NCBI GenBank assembly: GCA_902793405.1
Contig: CADBDH010000003.1
Coordinates: 30,525 to 94,524, forward strand
DNA length: 64,000 nt
Reading direction: 5' to 3'
DNA from: an uncultured Bacteroidales bacterium
GTDB lineage: Bacteria; Bacteroidota; Bacteroidia; Bacteroidales; Muribaculaceae
A program made the translations under genes and the position numbers. This document shows positions 25,245 through 33,939 of the stretch, piece by piece. Positions within the stretch are counted from its first letter, which is position 1, and every line of letters starts with the position of its first letter. The notes below the pieces were generated by a model that had not been told where the DNA came from, made no database searches, and saw nothing but the letters and a program-made list of their open reading frames with translations.

Positions 25245-26561
25245 CTACAAGTACATCACATAGTAGATGGGAAGGTAGGTAATGCCTTGCTGTATGGACA
25301 CTTCTCGCTCATTGGACAGGACAATGGCCTCCTTAATGTTATGATCTTTGGTTTTGACAAATGTGTCAAGTGCGCTATGGATTTTATAGTCTTTTCCCGA
25401 TTTTACCTCGATGGGAACGACCGTCAGCAAGTCATAGTTCTCGATCAGGAAATCCACTTCGCCGTTTTTCTTGTTGTCATAATAGTATAGTTGGTGATGG
25501 TGGGCATAAAGTTCTTGGGCAACTACCGATTCATAGACCGACCCAAGATTGATGCTTTTCTCATCATCCAGGACAGCTCTTGCATTGCGGCCGTACAGTA
25601 AACCTGATAGCAGTCCCACGTCGTTGAGGTAAAGCTTCAAGAGGTTCTTTTTACAGGATTCGAGCATGGGAAATTTGGGTTGAGAAATGGCTTTGACTTC
25701 AAGAGCGATACCTGATGCAACAAGGTAATCAAACTCCTCGGCATAGTCATTAAAACGCTTACCTTTTATTTCCTCAATTCTATTAACAAAAACGCGCTTG
25801 CGCTTGTTCTCTAGGTTCGATGGGATGATATCATAAACTCGGCGAATCTTAAGTTTGTTTTCTTTGTCATATTGTGACGCGTCAGCTCCATAATAGTTGT
25901 GTATCTCGCCTTGAAGCTGCCGTAATTCGACGATATTATCAGTGCTTAGAAATGTGTTGACGGCATCTGGCAAGCCTCCGCACAGCAAGTAGCGCTTAAA
26001 ATGCTTGAATATGATGTTGTGAAGCGCTGAATCAAGCGACTGTCGGTTGTCGAAACATTCCCGAAGGTGGTCAAGCACTTCTTGGCCGACGCCATTGGCC
26101 ATCAGGAATTCCTCAAAATCAAGCGGATATAGATGATGTGTCTCGATGCTGCCAATGGGGATAGACGTTGATTGTGCCAGCGCCACACCTAGCAAAGAGC
26201 CACTGGCAATGTACGTGAAGCGATCATCGGCCTTCAAGAACTTGAGCATGGTTAGCAGGTGAGGATAGGATTGAATCTCGTCAAGAAACACTAGCGTGTC
26301 TTTTTTGTTTCCCATTTTTTCTCCAGCCAACACGCTTAATTGCAGGTAAAAGTCCTTGACAGTTCTCACTTGGGAAAACGCCTGATTACCTTCAGCATCT
26401 TCTTTCAGGTTGATCTCTATATAGTTCTTAAATAGTTTTTGACCAACATGACGGATGATGAAGGTTTTGCCGACTTGGCGTGCCCCATCTAGGACAAGTA
26501 CTTTGTTCGAATCGCTGTTTAAGTACTTTTCTAATGTGCTTTGTATCTTTCTGTATAACAT
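25245..26561 (-). CDS. AAA ATPase with C-terminal DUF4143 domain
   Basis: The 438-residue protein has a P-loop GARQVGKT at residues 26-33 and a Walker B LVFLDEIQ at about 90-97. A C-terminal DUF4143 (PD-(D/E)XK-like) domain has EVDFLIENYDL and VVPIEVKSGKDY. Proteins of this family are common, often multi-copy and variable between strains in Bacteroidales; the function is poorly known, and nucleic-acid or defence roles have been suggested. The gene is visibly more AT-rich than its neighbours and is flanked by near-identical hairpins. Its promoter region carries a four-copy 33-bp phased repeat, so expression is probably tightly controlled. Confidence 0.9.
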   Translation of the reverse strand: MLYRKIQSTLEKYLNSDSNKVLVLDGARQVGKTFIIRHVGQKLFKNYIEINLKEDAEGNQAFSQVRTVKDFYLQLSVLAGEKMGNKKDTLVFLDEIQSYPHLLTMLKFLKADDRFTYIASGSLLGVALAQSTSIPIGSIETHHLYPLDFEEFLMANGVGQEVLDHLRECFDNRQSLDSALHNIIFKHFKRYLLCGGLPDAVNTFLSTDNIVELRQLQGEIHNYYGADASQYDKENKLKIRRVYDIIPSNLENKRKRVFVNRIEEIKGKRFNDYAEEFDYLVASGIALEVKAISQPKFPMLESCKKNLLKLYLNDVGLLSGLLYGRNARAVLDDEKSINLGSVYESVVAQELYAHHHQLYYYDNKKNGEVDFLIENYDLLTVVPIEVKSGKDYKIHSALDTFVKTKDHNIKEAIVLSNEREVSIQQGITYLPIYYVMYL

Positions 26562-26580
26562 GCTGTTACTAAATTATTCG

Positions 26581-26712
26581 CACTTTTTCTTGAACCTAAT
26601 ATATCAAAAATCACACTTTTTCTCAATTTTTGATGGTGCAAAAATACACTTTTTCCGACTTTTTACAAAGAAATAACTACACTTTTTCTTTTTAAGGGGC
26701 AATCATTTGCTT
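26581..26712 (-). repeat. 33-bp phased four-copy repeat at the ATPase promoter
   Basis: CACTTTTTC occurs at 26581, 26614, 26647 and 26680, exactly 33 bp apart each time. The sequence between copies is AT-rich and not conserved. On the minus (gene) strand the unit reads GAAAAAGTG, starting 20 bp upstream of the ATG. A -7 box TATTTTTG (minus strand, 26639-26646) falls between units 2 and 3, so the array straddles the promoter. It is probably a cooperative binding site set on one face of the helix (three turns apart). The protein that binds is unknown. Confidence 0.75.
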
Positions 26713-26728
26713 GAATGTGGATAAAACA

Positions 26729-26770
26729 GGGCGTGGCACGGGGTTATCTCCCGCGCCACGCCTTGTTTTA
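26729..26770. terminator. Hairpin terminator, copy B of the 42-bp repeat
   Basis: The same stem as 25184-25225 with one base changed. It lies between the ATPase promoter array and the 3' end of the PIG-L gene, and would end the PIG-L transcript. Confidence 0.7.
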
Positions 26771-26771
26771 A

Positions 26772-26798
26772 CTAGACTATTTAGGATATCTAGAGTTC
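26772..26798. repeat. Nonamer repeat (CTAGA type)
   Basis: Three 9-bp units, CTAGACTAT, TTAGGATAT and CTAGAGTTC, follow hairpin copy B. Similar 9-bp-period CTAGA/CCAG units occur at 15446-15491 and 48957-48989. Confidence 0.35.
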
Positions 26799-26811
26799 TC
26801 GTGCTGGTCGG

Positions 26812-27576
26812 TTAGGGCAGGGTGGGCAAGGCGTCGCTGTGCTGCATGAAGGCTTCGGCAGCGTTGCAGCGGCACTCGAGGCCGCGGAATTTCTCCATGG
26901 GGCCGTGCCACTCGTAGATGTCCTCCATGTGCTGGCTCACATGGCAGTTGCAGGCCTGGTGCTTGCGCTCCAGCACGCTCTCGATATTGACCCAATGGGT
27001 GGGGTGGAACATCTGGCTTTGCGTACCCGACATGGCCTCAAAGTAGAAGAGTTTGAATCGGCGGTCCAGCCGTCGCCATGCATCCATCACGAGAATGCCG
27101 CAGCAGGCGTGGTCGCGATGGCCGTCAAGGGGCCAGTGCGTCATCACGATGTCAGGGTTCTCGCGGTCTATGAGTTCGCGCATCTCTTTGTAGCGTTCCA
27201 GGTTGACCTCGGTGTTGCCGTCCACTTGGCTCATGAAGATGTGGCGCGCTCCGGTCACCTTGCATGCGTTCTCGCTCTCCACCACGCGGATGGCGGCCGC
27301 CTCGCTGTGACTCATGCCGGCAATACCGGCCTCGCCACGCGTGAGATAAACGCACACCACCTCGTGGCCGGCCTCGGTCAGCAGGCACATCGTTCCGCCG
27401 CAGCACGTTTCGGGGTCATCGGGGTGGGCGCCGATAGCCAGCACCTTGAGGCGGCGTCGGGTGTGGTTTGCACTATTGTTTGCATTCTCTTGGGCAGCGG
27501 CTCCCAACGGCAGCCCCAGCACCGTGGCACCCACGGCTGCTGCACCCGTCATCTTGATCATTTCTCTTCTATCCAT
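26812..27576 (-). CDS. PIG-L (LmbE-like) family deacetylase, exported
   Basis: The 254-residue protein is a predicted zinc-dependent N-acetylglucosaminyl deacetylase-like hydrolase. The metal-binding boxes are IGAHPDDPE (about 47-55) and HWPLDGHRDHACCG. The N-terminus MDRREMIKMTGAAAVGATVL is a Tat-type or related export signal, as often seen in Bacteroidetes, so the enzyme probably acts in the periplasm. The substrate is unknown (sugar or GlcNAc conjugate). A six-unit heptamer repeat occupies its leader and reaches into the next gene's stop codon. Confidence 0.88.
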   Translation of the reverse strand: MDRREMIKMTGAAAVGATVLGLPLGAAAQENANNSANHTRRRLKVLAIGAHPDDPETCCGGTMCLLTEAGHEVVCVYLTRGEAGIAGMSHSEAAAIRVVESENACKVTGARHIFMSQVDGNTEVNLERYKEMRELIDRENPDIVMTHWPLDGHRDHACCGILVMDAWRRLDRRFKLFYFEAMSGTQSQMFHPTHWVNIESVLERKHQACNCHVSQHMEDIYEWHGPMEKFRGLECRCNAAEAFMQHSDALPTLP

Positions 27577-27586
27577 AATCTCAAAA

Positions 27587-27628
27587 TCATTAATCTCTAA
27601 TCACTAATCTCTAATCTCTAATCTCTAA
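27587..27628. repeat. Heptamer minisatellite (TCTCTAA type), six units
   Basis: Strict 7-bp register: TCATTAA, TCTCTAA, TCACTAA, TCTCTAA, TCTCTAA, TCTCTAA. On the minus strand the core is TTAG. It forms the leader of the PIG-L gene (start 27576). It also overlaps the end of the helicase gene (stop 27618), supplying its last codons FRD and its TAG. Confidence 0.8.
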
Positions 27629-30600
27629 AAGTCATCTCATTGCCGTTCTCGTCGATGATGATGTCCAGGCCTACATACCAGATGCGTCCCGCGATATCGG
27701 ATGCCATGCCCATGTCACGCAACTTGTTGATATAGCGCTTCATTTTGTTGCAATAGCTCTTGTCTTCGCGTTGGCCGCTCTTGTAGTCGATGACCAGCAG
27801 GCGGCCGTCGGGACGGCGCACAATGCGGTCGGGACGCAGGTTCTCGATTCCGTCCTTGGCCTTTTTCGAGGCTGTGGTGATGGTACGCTCGCTATACACT
27901 TTGTTGGCGGGGTCAAACCATACAGCGACACGGCATTGCGGGTCCATGATGGGACCGCGCACGTGTTCATTGACATTGGCCAGACTGCACGGGTCATCGT
28001 CATCGTTGGTGATGATGCCGTGTTTGATGCCGTAGTTGATGACGGCGTCCACGTCATTGCGGTCCGCAATGCGGCTCATCAGGCTGTGGAGCCTCAAACC
28101 CGCATCGATGTGTGAACTGGAAACGTTCTCGCTCCTGACGCGCAACTCGGTGGGGATGTCGCTGACAGTGTAACGCCTGATGGGCACTTCCAGTGGCGGC
28201 TCCTCGTCTTCATCGTCGTGTTGTCTTTTCTTGAAATCGGCAATTTCGGCAGCCGACGAGGGCGTGCCGTACTCATACCAGCCGCCTGTCGTGCCGTCGG
28301 GCAGCTCCACGGGTGCCATGGGGGCTCCGTCGATGATGGGATGGGTGCTGGCAAAGCCGGTGAGCAACTGTTTCAGGTCGTTGTGGTATTTGCGGTCCCT
28401 GTCGGTGCCGGCAAAGATGTGCATCTCGATGCAGGGACGTGTCATGGCCACATAGGTCTTGTTCAGATTGTCGATGGTGGCGTCGGTGACATGCTTGATG
28501 GCAAAATCCCGCAACTTGATGTCAACCAAGCCCTGTTCGATGAGTTGGTTGGTGGCATTGGCGTCGATGTTCACGAGCGGGGGAACGTCGCCGTCATCGG
28601 GCCTTGTGCCGTCAGGCGACAGCATGGCCAAGGTGTCGATGACGTCCTCGCGTGAGGCCCAATATTTGGTTTCCAGGTAGTTGCCGTTGATTTGCCAGTT
28701 GGCAAACGGCATCACTACACAGTCAAACTCCAGGCCCTTGGCCTTGTGGACGGTCATCACGTTGACCGCATCGGCGTTCTCGTCGCTGCTCATTGCCAGC
28801 AGGTCCTTTTTCTCGTCCCAGAACCTGAGGAACTCCCTCACGCTGCCGCCGTTGTGCTGAGCACAGAATTGCATCGCGCAGTCCTGGAAAGCCAGTAGGA
28901 ATGCAGCTTCTCGGTCCACTTCGTTGGCATCGCCCTCTTGCTCGGTCGTGCTGTCAAGAGCTGAGGCTTCGCGTTTGAAATGGGCGATAATGGTCTCGAT
29001 GATACTCGTCAGCGTGGCGAGTTCTCCATTGCCGGGCAGCAGTTCCTCCAGGGTGCGGGCAAACTCGTCTTGGGGCGAGTCGACGCCGTTCTCGTCGGCT
29101 ATAAGGTCACCCATGTCCACGGCATCCATGCTCTGGGCCAGAATCTTGCCGGCCACGTCGGGCGTGGCATCGGGCATGGCGGCAATCTCTTTGATGAAGC
29201 GGTTCAATCCGGCATAAAGCCGTTGCTCGTTCAGCAATTTGCGCCTGATGCGCTCGCGCATCTTCTCGACACCTTCGTCCACCACCTCCTCGTTGTCGTT
29301 ATCGGCGTCTTCGCTGGCCGTGAACTGGCAAGCGTCGATAAAGCGCAACATGGCGATGATGCGTCTGATGATGGGTGAGTTGTTGAGCATCAGCGACTCG
29401 CCCGAAATGATCTTTATCTGTTCGCCCCTTGTGCGCTGGTTGTATTCCAAGATGCGCTGCACCACCTTTTGGCCGTCGCTGTTGGTATAGACCAGGATGC
29501 CTATCTGACCCCATTGATAGCGCTGGTGCAGTTTCATCAGGTAGGCGGGCAGTAGTGCCAGTGTGTCAAGTTCCTTGAGTCCCTCGTCGGTGGACGGCAA
29601 CTCTCCTTGTTCGGCCAGGATGCCGCGTATGAAGTCATCTTTCCCTGCCAGCAGGTGATAATTGTCGGTGTACAGCCTCACATAGCCTGGCAGCTTTTTC
29701 TTGTCGATGTTGGCGGGCATCGCCTGGCGGTAATCCTGATAGGTGCCTGCGATGGTCGGCTGGTCGGCATAAAGCTGGCTGATGTATTGAAACAGGCCGT
29801 TGTTGAACTCGATGATGTGGCGGCAACTGCGGTAGTTGGTAGATGTGGGCTCGCCGGGAGCGGGACGGCTGTCATCATCCAGGCCGTCGGTGATGTCGTT
29901 CCTGAAGTCCTGGTCCACCTTCTCGCGGAACACGGTCGGGTCGGCGTTGCGGAAACGGTAAATCGATTGCTTGGCATCGCCAATGAGCATATTGAAGTTG
30001 CCGCTTGCCAGGCTCTCTTGCAGCAATCCCTTGAAATTCTCATACTGCTTGGAACTGGTATCCTGGAACTCATCAATCATGAAATGGGAGATGGAGGACC
30101 CCACACGCTCATAGACGAATGCCGAGCCGCTCTCCAGCACGGTGCCGATGAGCTCGTTGGTGTCACCGATGAGGATGGAGTTGGTCTCATGGCGGAAACG
30201 TTCCAGATGCAGGTCAATCATGCCCAGCAAACCCAACAGGCCCAGATTGTTGCCTATGGCTGTCAGGAAGGCTATGACGCGCTCGGTGTTGAAGTGCTTG
30301 GCCACAAGTCCGGTGATGTGGGTGATAACGCTGGCATCGGGTTCCTGGCGGCTGCGGAACTGGCTGGCGATTTTGGCCTCGTCAGCATCCTTGAGCGTTG
30401 ATTTGGCGGCATATTCCCCTTTCTCGTAGAAGTTGGACAGGGCACCCTTGATTGCTTTGGCCATGGGGGCTAGGTACTGGATAAGTTCCTGGTCGGCTTG
30501 TGCGATGCGCTCCTCGCAGGCTTCAATCATCTGGTTGATCCAAGCATTGAAACGCTGGATGCGTGTGAAATCGCTGTGGAAAACTCCATCCTTGTCGACC

Positions 30601-31319
30601 GAGCCCAGATAGGACCTGATTTCCTCCATCTTGCCTCGGAACTCCTCGCTGTTGATATTGCTGGCAAATTCACTCAGGCTGCCGCCATCGTCCTTGAAGA
30701 ATTTCCACTGTTTGGTTTTGGCCTTTTCGTTGATCAGGTGTCGCTGGTACTCTTTCACCCACTTGTCCACGGCTGTGGCGACGGGAGTGCGGCCCAGCGT
30801 GAGCAGGAAACTGTGGGTAGCTGCCCTCACGGCATATTTCTCATCGAGCTGGATGTCATAGTTGAAGTCACGATCCAGTTCGCGCGCAAAGTTGCGCAGG
30901 ATGCTCTGGAAAAACGAGTCGATGGTGCTCACGTTGAAATTGCTGTAGTCAAACAGCAGCTCGTTCAAGGCCTGGCGCGCCAGGTTGCGCACTCGGGACT
31001 CGTCAAGCCCGGTCTCGTCCATGAATTCCTGCAGGTAGTCGCTCTTCACGCCAGGTTGGGACAGACGGTACAATTCCTTGACGATGCGGCTTTTCATCTC
31101 GTCGGTAGCCTTGTTGGTGAACGTGATGGCAAGCAGCAGCCGGTGGGCGTTCAGGGGTTGGGAGTCACTGCTACGTCGGCGCGGCACAACCGTGCCCTTG
31201 CCGTCATCCAGGGTGGTGAACAGCAAGTGTTTGATATACTCCTTGGCCAGCGTGTAGGTCTTTCCAGACCCGGCCGACGCCTTAATGACCAGCAGATTGC
31301 GCGACAAATCCTCTCCCAT
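27618..31319 (-). CDS. RecB/AddA-like UvrD helicase with C-terminal nuclease domain
   Basis: This 1233-residue DNA repair helicase-nuclease, like the RecB/AddA subunit, resects double-strand ends. Motif I is KASAGSGKTYTLAKEY (about 13-28). Motif II is MIDEFQDTSSKQY, motif III-like is GDAKQSIYRFRNADP, and motif V/VI is VMTVHKAKGLEFDCVVMP. The C-terminal PD-(D/E)XK nuclease has RPDRIVRRPDGRLLVIDYKSG. Bacteroidetes usually carry an AddB-like partner, which is not in the window. The final codons come from a heptamer repeat. A second heptamer array lies just upstream of the start. Confidence 0.92.
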   Translation of the reverse strand: MGEDLSRNLLVIKASAGSGKTYTLAKEYIKHLLFTTLDDGKGTVVPRRRSSDSQPLNAHRLLLAITFTNKATDEMKSRIVKELYRLSQPGVKSDYLQEFMDETGLDESRVRNLARQALNELLFDYSNFNVSTIDSFFQSILRNFARELDRDFNYDIQLDEKYAVRAATHSFLLTLGRTPVATAVDKWVKEYQRHLINEKAKTKQWKFFKDDGGSLSEFASNINSEEFRGKMEEIRSYLGSVDKDGVFHSDFTRIQRFNAWINQMIEACEERIAQADQELIQYLAPMAKAIKGALSNFYEKGEYAAKSTLKDADEAKIASQFRSRQEPDASVITHITGLVAKHFNTERVIAFLTAIGNNLGLLGLLGMIDLHLERFRHETNSILIGDTNELIGTVLESGSAFVYERVGSSISHFMIDEFQDTSSKQYENFKGLLQESLASGNFNMLIGDAKQSIYRFRNADPTVFREKVDQDFRNDITDGLDDDSRPAPGEPTSTNYRSCRHIIEFNNGLFQYISQLYADQPTIAGTYQDYRQAMPANIDKKKLPGYVRLYTDNYHLLAGKDDFIRGILAEQGELPSTDEGLKELDTLALLPAYLMKLHQRYQWGQIGILVYTNSDGQKVVQRILEYNQRTRGEQIKIISGESLMLNNSPIIRRIIAMLRFIDACQFTASEDADNDNEEVVDEGVEKMRERIRRKLLNEQRLYAGLNRFIKEIAAMPDATPDVAGKILAQSMDAVDMGDLIADENGVDSPQDEFARTLEELLPGNGELATLTSIIETIIAHFKREASALDSTTEQEGDANEVDREAAFLLAFQDCAMQFCAQHNGGSVREFLRFWDEKKDLLAMSSDENADAVNVMTVHKAKGLEFDCVVMPFANWQINGNYLETKYWASREDVIDTLAMLSPDGTRPDDGDVPPLVNIDANATNQLIEQGLVDIKLRDFAIKHVTDATIDNLNKTYVAMTRPCIEMHIFAGTDRDRKYHNDLKQLLTGFASTHPIIDGAPMAPVELPDGTTGGWYEYGTPSSAAEIADFKKRQHDDEDEEPPLEVPIRRYTVSDIPTELRVRSENVSSSHIDAGLRLHSLMSRIADRNDVDAVINYGIKHGIITNDDDDPCSLANVNEHVRGPIMDPQCRVAVWFDPANKVYSERTITTASKKAKDGIENLRPDRIVRRPDGRLLVIDYKSGQREDKSYCNKMKRYINKLRDMGMASDIAGRIWYVGLDIIIDENGNEMTFRD

Positions 31320-31336
31320 ATAATAATTCCCTTTTT

Positions 31337-31385
31337 TCTCTAATCCCTAATCTCTAACCTCTAATCACTAATCACTAATCACTAA
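31337..31385. repeat. Heptamer minisatellite (TCACTAA type), seven units
   Basis: TCTCTAA, TCCCTAA, TCTCTAA, CCTCTAA and TCACTAA three times, in strict 7-bp register. It lies between the SUI1-family gene stop (31393) and the helicase start (31319). Confidence 0.8.
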
Positions 31386-31392
31386 TCTAAGA

Positions 31393-31746
31393 TCACGACA
31401 CCTTAAATCCCATCTTGCGCAACTCGTCGGCAACGCGCTCCCTGAAGTCGCCCTGAATCAGAATCTCGCCGCCGCGGGCACTGCCGCCCACGCCCAGCGT
31501 ACGCTTCAGCTGTGCTGCCACCTGCTTCAGTGCATCATCGTCGGTGACAAAGCCCGTAATAATCGTAGCTTGCTTGCCGCCACGCCCTTTGCGCTCCAGC
31601 ACGATGCTCAAGCGCCTGGCTCCTTGCTGCTGCAAAGCGTCGCCCTTCGGGGCCGTTTCATCCGTTTCGGGAACGCTCTCGTCGGCCGTGGGGACAGGCA
31701 CGTTAAAAGCCTTGCCCAGCGCATCTTTCCAGTCTGTTGAATTCAT
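31393..31746 (-). CDS. SUI1/eIF1-like translation factor (YciH family)
   Basis: A small predicted translation initiation factor that may monitor start-codon choice on the ribosome. The SUI1 domain occupies the C-terminal 75 residues: RKGRGGKQATIITGF, KQVAAQLKRTLGVGGSARGG and ILIQGDFRERVADELRKMGF. The N-terminal 40 residues are acidic linker. Start at ATG 31746 (MNSTDWKDAL, 117 aa) is chosen; another ATG four codons earlier (31758) is possible. It lies upstream of the helicase on the same strand, separated by the heptamer array. Confidence 0.9.
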   Translation of the reverse strand: MNSTDWKDALGKAFNVPVPTADESVPETDETAPKGDALQQQGARRLSIVLERKGRGGKQATIITGFVTDDDALKQVAAQLKRTLGVGGSARGGEILIQGDFRERVADELRKMGFKVS

Positions 31747-31912
31747 TGTTCCAATCAATTTTTACAAAAGTGAGACCTCAGGATTAAACCTTCAGGCATG
31801 TTTCACATCAAAGGTACAAATTTCCCGTGAAAGGGGAATACAAAAAACAAAAAAAATGACCGAGAATGAGCAAAAAACACTGAAAAATGCTTTTCAGTTC
31901 AAATAAAAGCAG

Positions 31913-31920
31913 TACTTTTG
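31913..31920 (+). promoter_or_regulatory. Promoter -7 box for the ferredoxin gene
   Basis: TACTTTTG fits TAnnTTTG and lies 58 bp upstream of the ATG. Confidence 0.5.
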
Positions 31921-31977
31921 TCGAACTGTTTACTTTTATATTTTTTACTAACTATTTCACTTTAAAATCACACTAGT

Positions 31978-32148
31978 ATGGCTTATGTAATTTCTGATAG
32001 CTGCGTAGCATGTGGAACTTGCCAGTCAGTATGTCCCGCCGACGCCATCAAGGAAGGCGACATCTATTCGATCGACGCTGATACCTGCTTGGATTGCGGT
32101 ACTTGCGCTGACGCTTGCCCCACCGGTGCAATCGCTCCCGGCGAGTAA
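31978..32148 (+). CDS. Small 2[4Fe-4S] ferredoxin, 56 aa
   Basis: The short frame from ATG 31978 to TAA 32146-32148 encodes a complete bacterial-type ferredoxin. Two cluster motifs are visible: CVACGTCQSVCP and CLDCGTCADACP. It starts MAYVISDSC, which is standard for clostridial-type ferredoxins, and serves as a soluble low-potential electron carrier in anaerobic metabolism. It stands alone between its own promoter and a strong terminator. Confidence 0.96.
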   Translation: MAYVISDSCVACGTCQSVCPADAIKEGDIYSIDADTCLDCGTCADACPTGAIAPGE

Positions 32149-32177
32149 TTACGCGCTTAATCAACAAGACAACAACC

Positions 32178-32209
32178 GCGGCCACGTCCCCTCAACAGGA
32201 TGTGGCCGC
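32178..32209 (+). terminator. Terminator after the ferredoxin gene
   Basis: GCGGCCACGTCC pairs with GGATGTGGCCGC around an 8-nt loop, followed by TCTGTTTATTT. Confidence 0.8.
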
Positions 32210-32321
32210 CTCTGTTTATTTCATACCTTCATTTCCTTACTAAGCCATTAAAACTATCGTTAACGGATAGCCTCAACTTGAATAATTGGGCATTTGTTGT
32301 AGTCATAAGAAGAAAATATAC

Positions 32322-32329
32322 TACCTTTG
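32322..32329 (+). promoter_or_regulatory. Promoter -7 box for the DUF5723 gene
   Basis: TACCTTTG, with a possible -33 GTTG at 32296-32299. It lies 67 bp upstream of the ATG. Confidence 0.5.
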
Positions 32330-32396
32330 TCAATGCCGAAATTCTTTTGTGCGGACTCAAGTATACTGATTAATAACTAATTACATAATATTCAGA

Positions 32397-33833
32397 ATGA
32401 AGAAGTATTACTACTCCATGCCTTCTTGGCGGTTAGTTGCCGTCATCGTGGCTTTGCTGGCATGCGCCTGTCCTGCCAGTGCACAGTATTTGCGCACTTC
32501 CTATTTTATGGAAAACTCCCAGTACCGCATGCAGCTGAATCCCGCTTTGGCTCCCACCAAGGGATTTGTCCACTTGCCCGGAATAGGCCACGTCAATGCA
32601 TCGGTGAGGTCCAATTCATTGGGATTGGAGGACCTGATTGACGTCATCAAGAACAAAGATGATGCCGACTACTTTGCCAGCGACAGTTTCATGAGCAACC
32701 TCAAGGACAAGAACTTTGCCCTGTCCAATGCAGGCACCGACTTGCTATCCGTGGGGTGGTGGCACAACGACCGCTCCTTCTGGTCCATCAATTTCAGCGT
32801 CAAGACCGATGGTGACCTGAATGTGAATCGCAACCTGTTCTCATTCATGCGCGACATGCGAGGTATGGAAAGCAACGACTATACCAATTATGAACGCGAC
32901 CTGGGCAAGCAGGAACTCAATGTGAATGCCTACGGCGAGATTGGTCTGGGCTATACGCATCGCTTCAACGACCGTATCAGTGCCGGCGTGCGCGTCAAGG
33001 GTCTGCTGGGTGTGGGCAATGCCCACCTCGAGGTGAACAAGGCGGTCATCAAGACCAATCTGCAAGGCGTTGCCCCCGATATTGACTGGAGTATGGCTGG
33101 TCCCGATGAATTGCTGGCAGCCAAAGGTACCGCATCGGTCGAGGTTGACGCTGTCCTCGAGAGTTCTATGAAAGGCCTCGAGTACGAGAGAACCAGTAGG
33201 GGTTACATTGATGAATTGGAATTTGAAGCCAAGAATATGGGCATTTCCGGTTTTGGCGCCGGTATTGATATTGGCGTTTCAGGCCGAGTCGCAGGTGGAC
33301 TTTCGCTGTCGGCTGCATTGGTCGACCTGGGTTTCATCAAGTGGTCCAAGAGTGCCACTAAGGTGGCTCATGCCAATGCGGAGGATCTGAACTTTGACAG
33401 CGAGAATCCCGGCGATGTCCTGCGTTTCGCTGATGTCGTGGGCAATGGAAAGGCACTCAATATGGACATGATGCGCCTCTATATCGACGAAGATGGTACC
33501 AAATCGCGCACTACCAACCTCATCCCCTCGATGGTGCTGGGCGCCGACTACACCTTTACAGGAGATAAGCTGAGCCTGGGTGTTCTCTATACCAACTATT
33601 TCGCGCATGTGAGGAATGAGGGCGAGCTTACCATGTCGATCAACTACAAGCCTAGTAACTTTGTCGGTCTCACAGCAAGCTATTCGCCCATATTGTGCGG
33701 CGGTCAGTCCGTAGGTTTTGCCCTCAAACTGGGTCCGCTGTTCATGGGAACCGACTATATGTTCTTTGGCAAGAACACCAAGTGCTGCAACGCCCTGTTT
33801 GGCCTCTCCATTCCCTTGTCGGCTAGACGCTAA
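32397..33833 (+). CDS. DUF5723-family outer-membrane protein
   Basis: The 478-residue protein has a signal peptide (about 1-29, ending ACPASA) followed by an all-beta barrel pattern. The start of the mature part, YLRTSYFMENSQYRMQLNPA, is typical of DUF5723 proteins in Bacteroidales. These are related in appearance to FadL/PorV-type barrels and have no assigned function. The C-terminus GLSIPLSARR lacks the usual terminal Phe. It is transcribed alone, with its own promoter and terminator. A link to the T9SS genes at 53284-64000 is possible but not shown. Confidence 0.8.
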   Translation: MKKYYYSMPSWRLVAVIVALLACACPASAQYLRTSYFMENSQYRMQLNPALAPTKGFVHLPGIGHVNASVRSNSLGLEDLIDVIKNKDDADYFASDSFMSNLKDKNFALSNAGTDLLSVGWWHNDRSFWSINFSVKTDGDLNVNRNLFSFMRDMRGMESNDYTNYERDLGKQELNVNAYGEIGLGYTHRFNDRISAGVRVKGLLGVGNAHLEVNKAVIKTNLQGVAPDIDWSMAGPDELLAAKGTASVEVDAVLESSMKGLEYERTSRGYIDELEFEAKNMGISGFGAGIDIGVSGRVAGGLSLSAALVDLGFIKWSKSATKVAHANAEDLNFDSENPGDVLRFADVVGNGKALNMDMMRLYIDEDGTKSRTTNLIPSMVLGADYTFTGDKLSLGVLYTNYFAHVRNEGELTMSINYKPSNFVGLTASYSPILCGGQSVGFALKLGPLFMGTDYMFFGKNTKCCNALFGLSIPLSARR

Positions 33834-33859
33834 GTTTATTTATCCCGTTAGATATTATG

Positions 33860-33891
33860 AGAGGATGTGCCAAAATTCAGGCACACCCTCT
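33860..33891 (+). terminator. Terminator after the DUF5723 gene
   Basis: AGAGGATGTGCC pairs with GGCACACCCTCT around an 8-nt loop, followed by CTTTTTATT. Confidence 0.75.
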
Positions 33892-33939
33892 CTTTTTATT
33901 AAGGACTCTGTTAAAGGATCAATTCAATAGATTGCTCGA

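Noticed and set aside
26581-26712. Short CRISPR-like array (33-bp period)
   Set aside because: The conserved part is only 9-10 bp, there are four units and no cas genes; the promoter lies inside it, so an operator array fits better.
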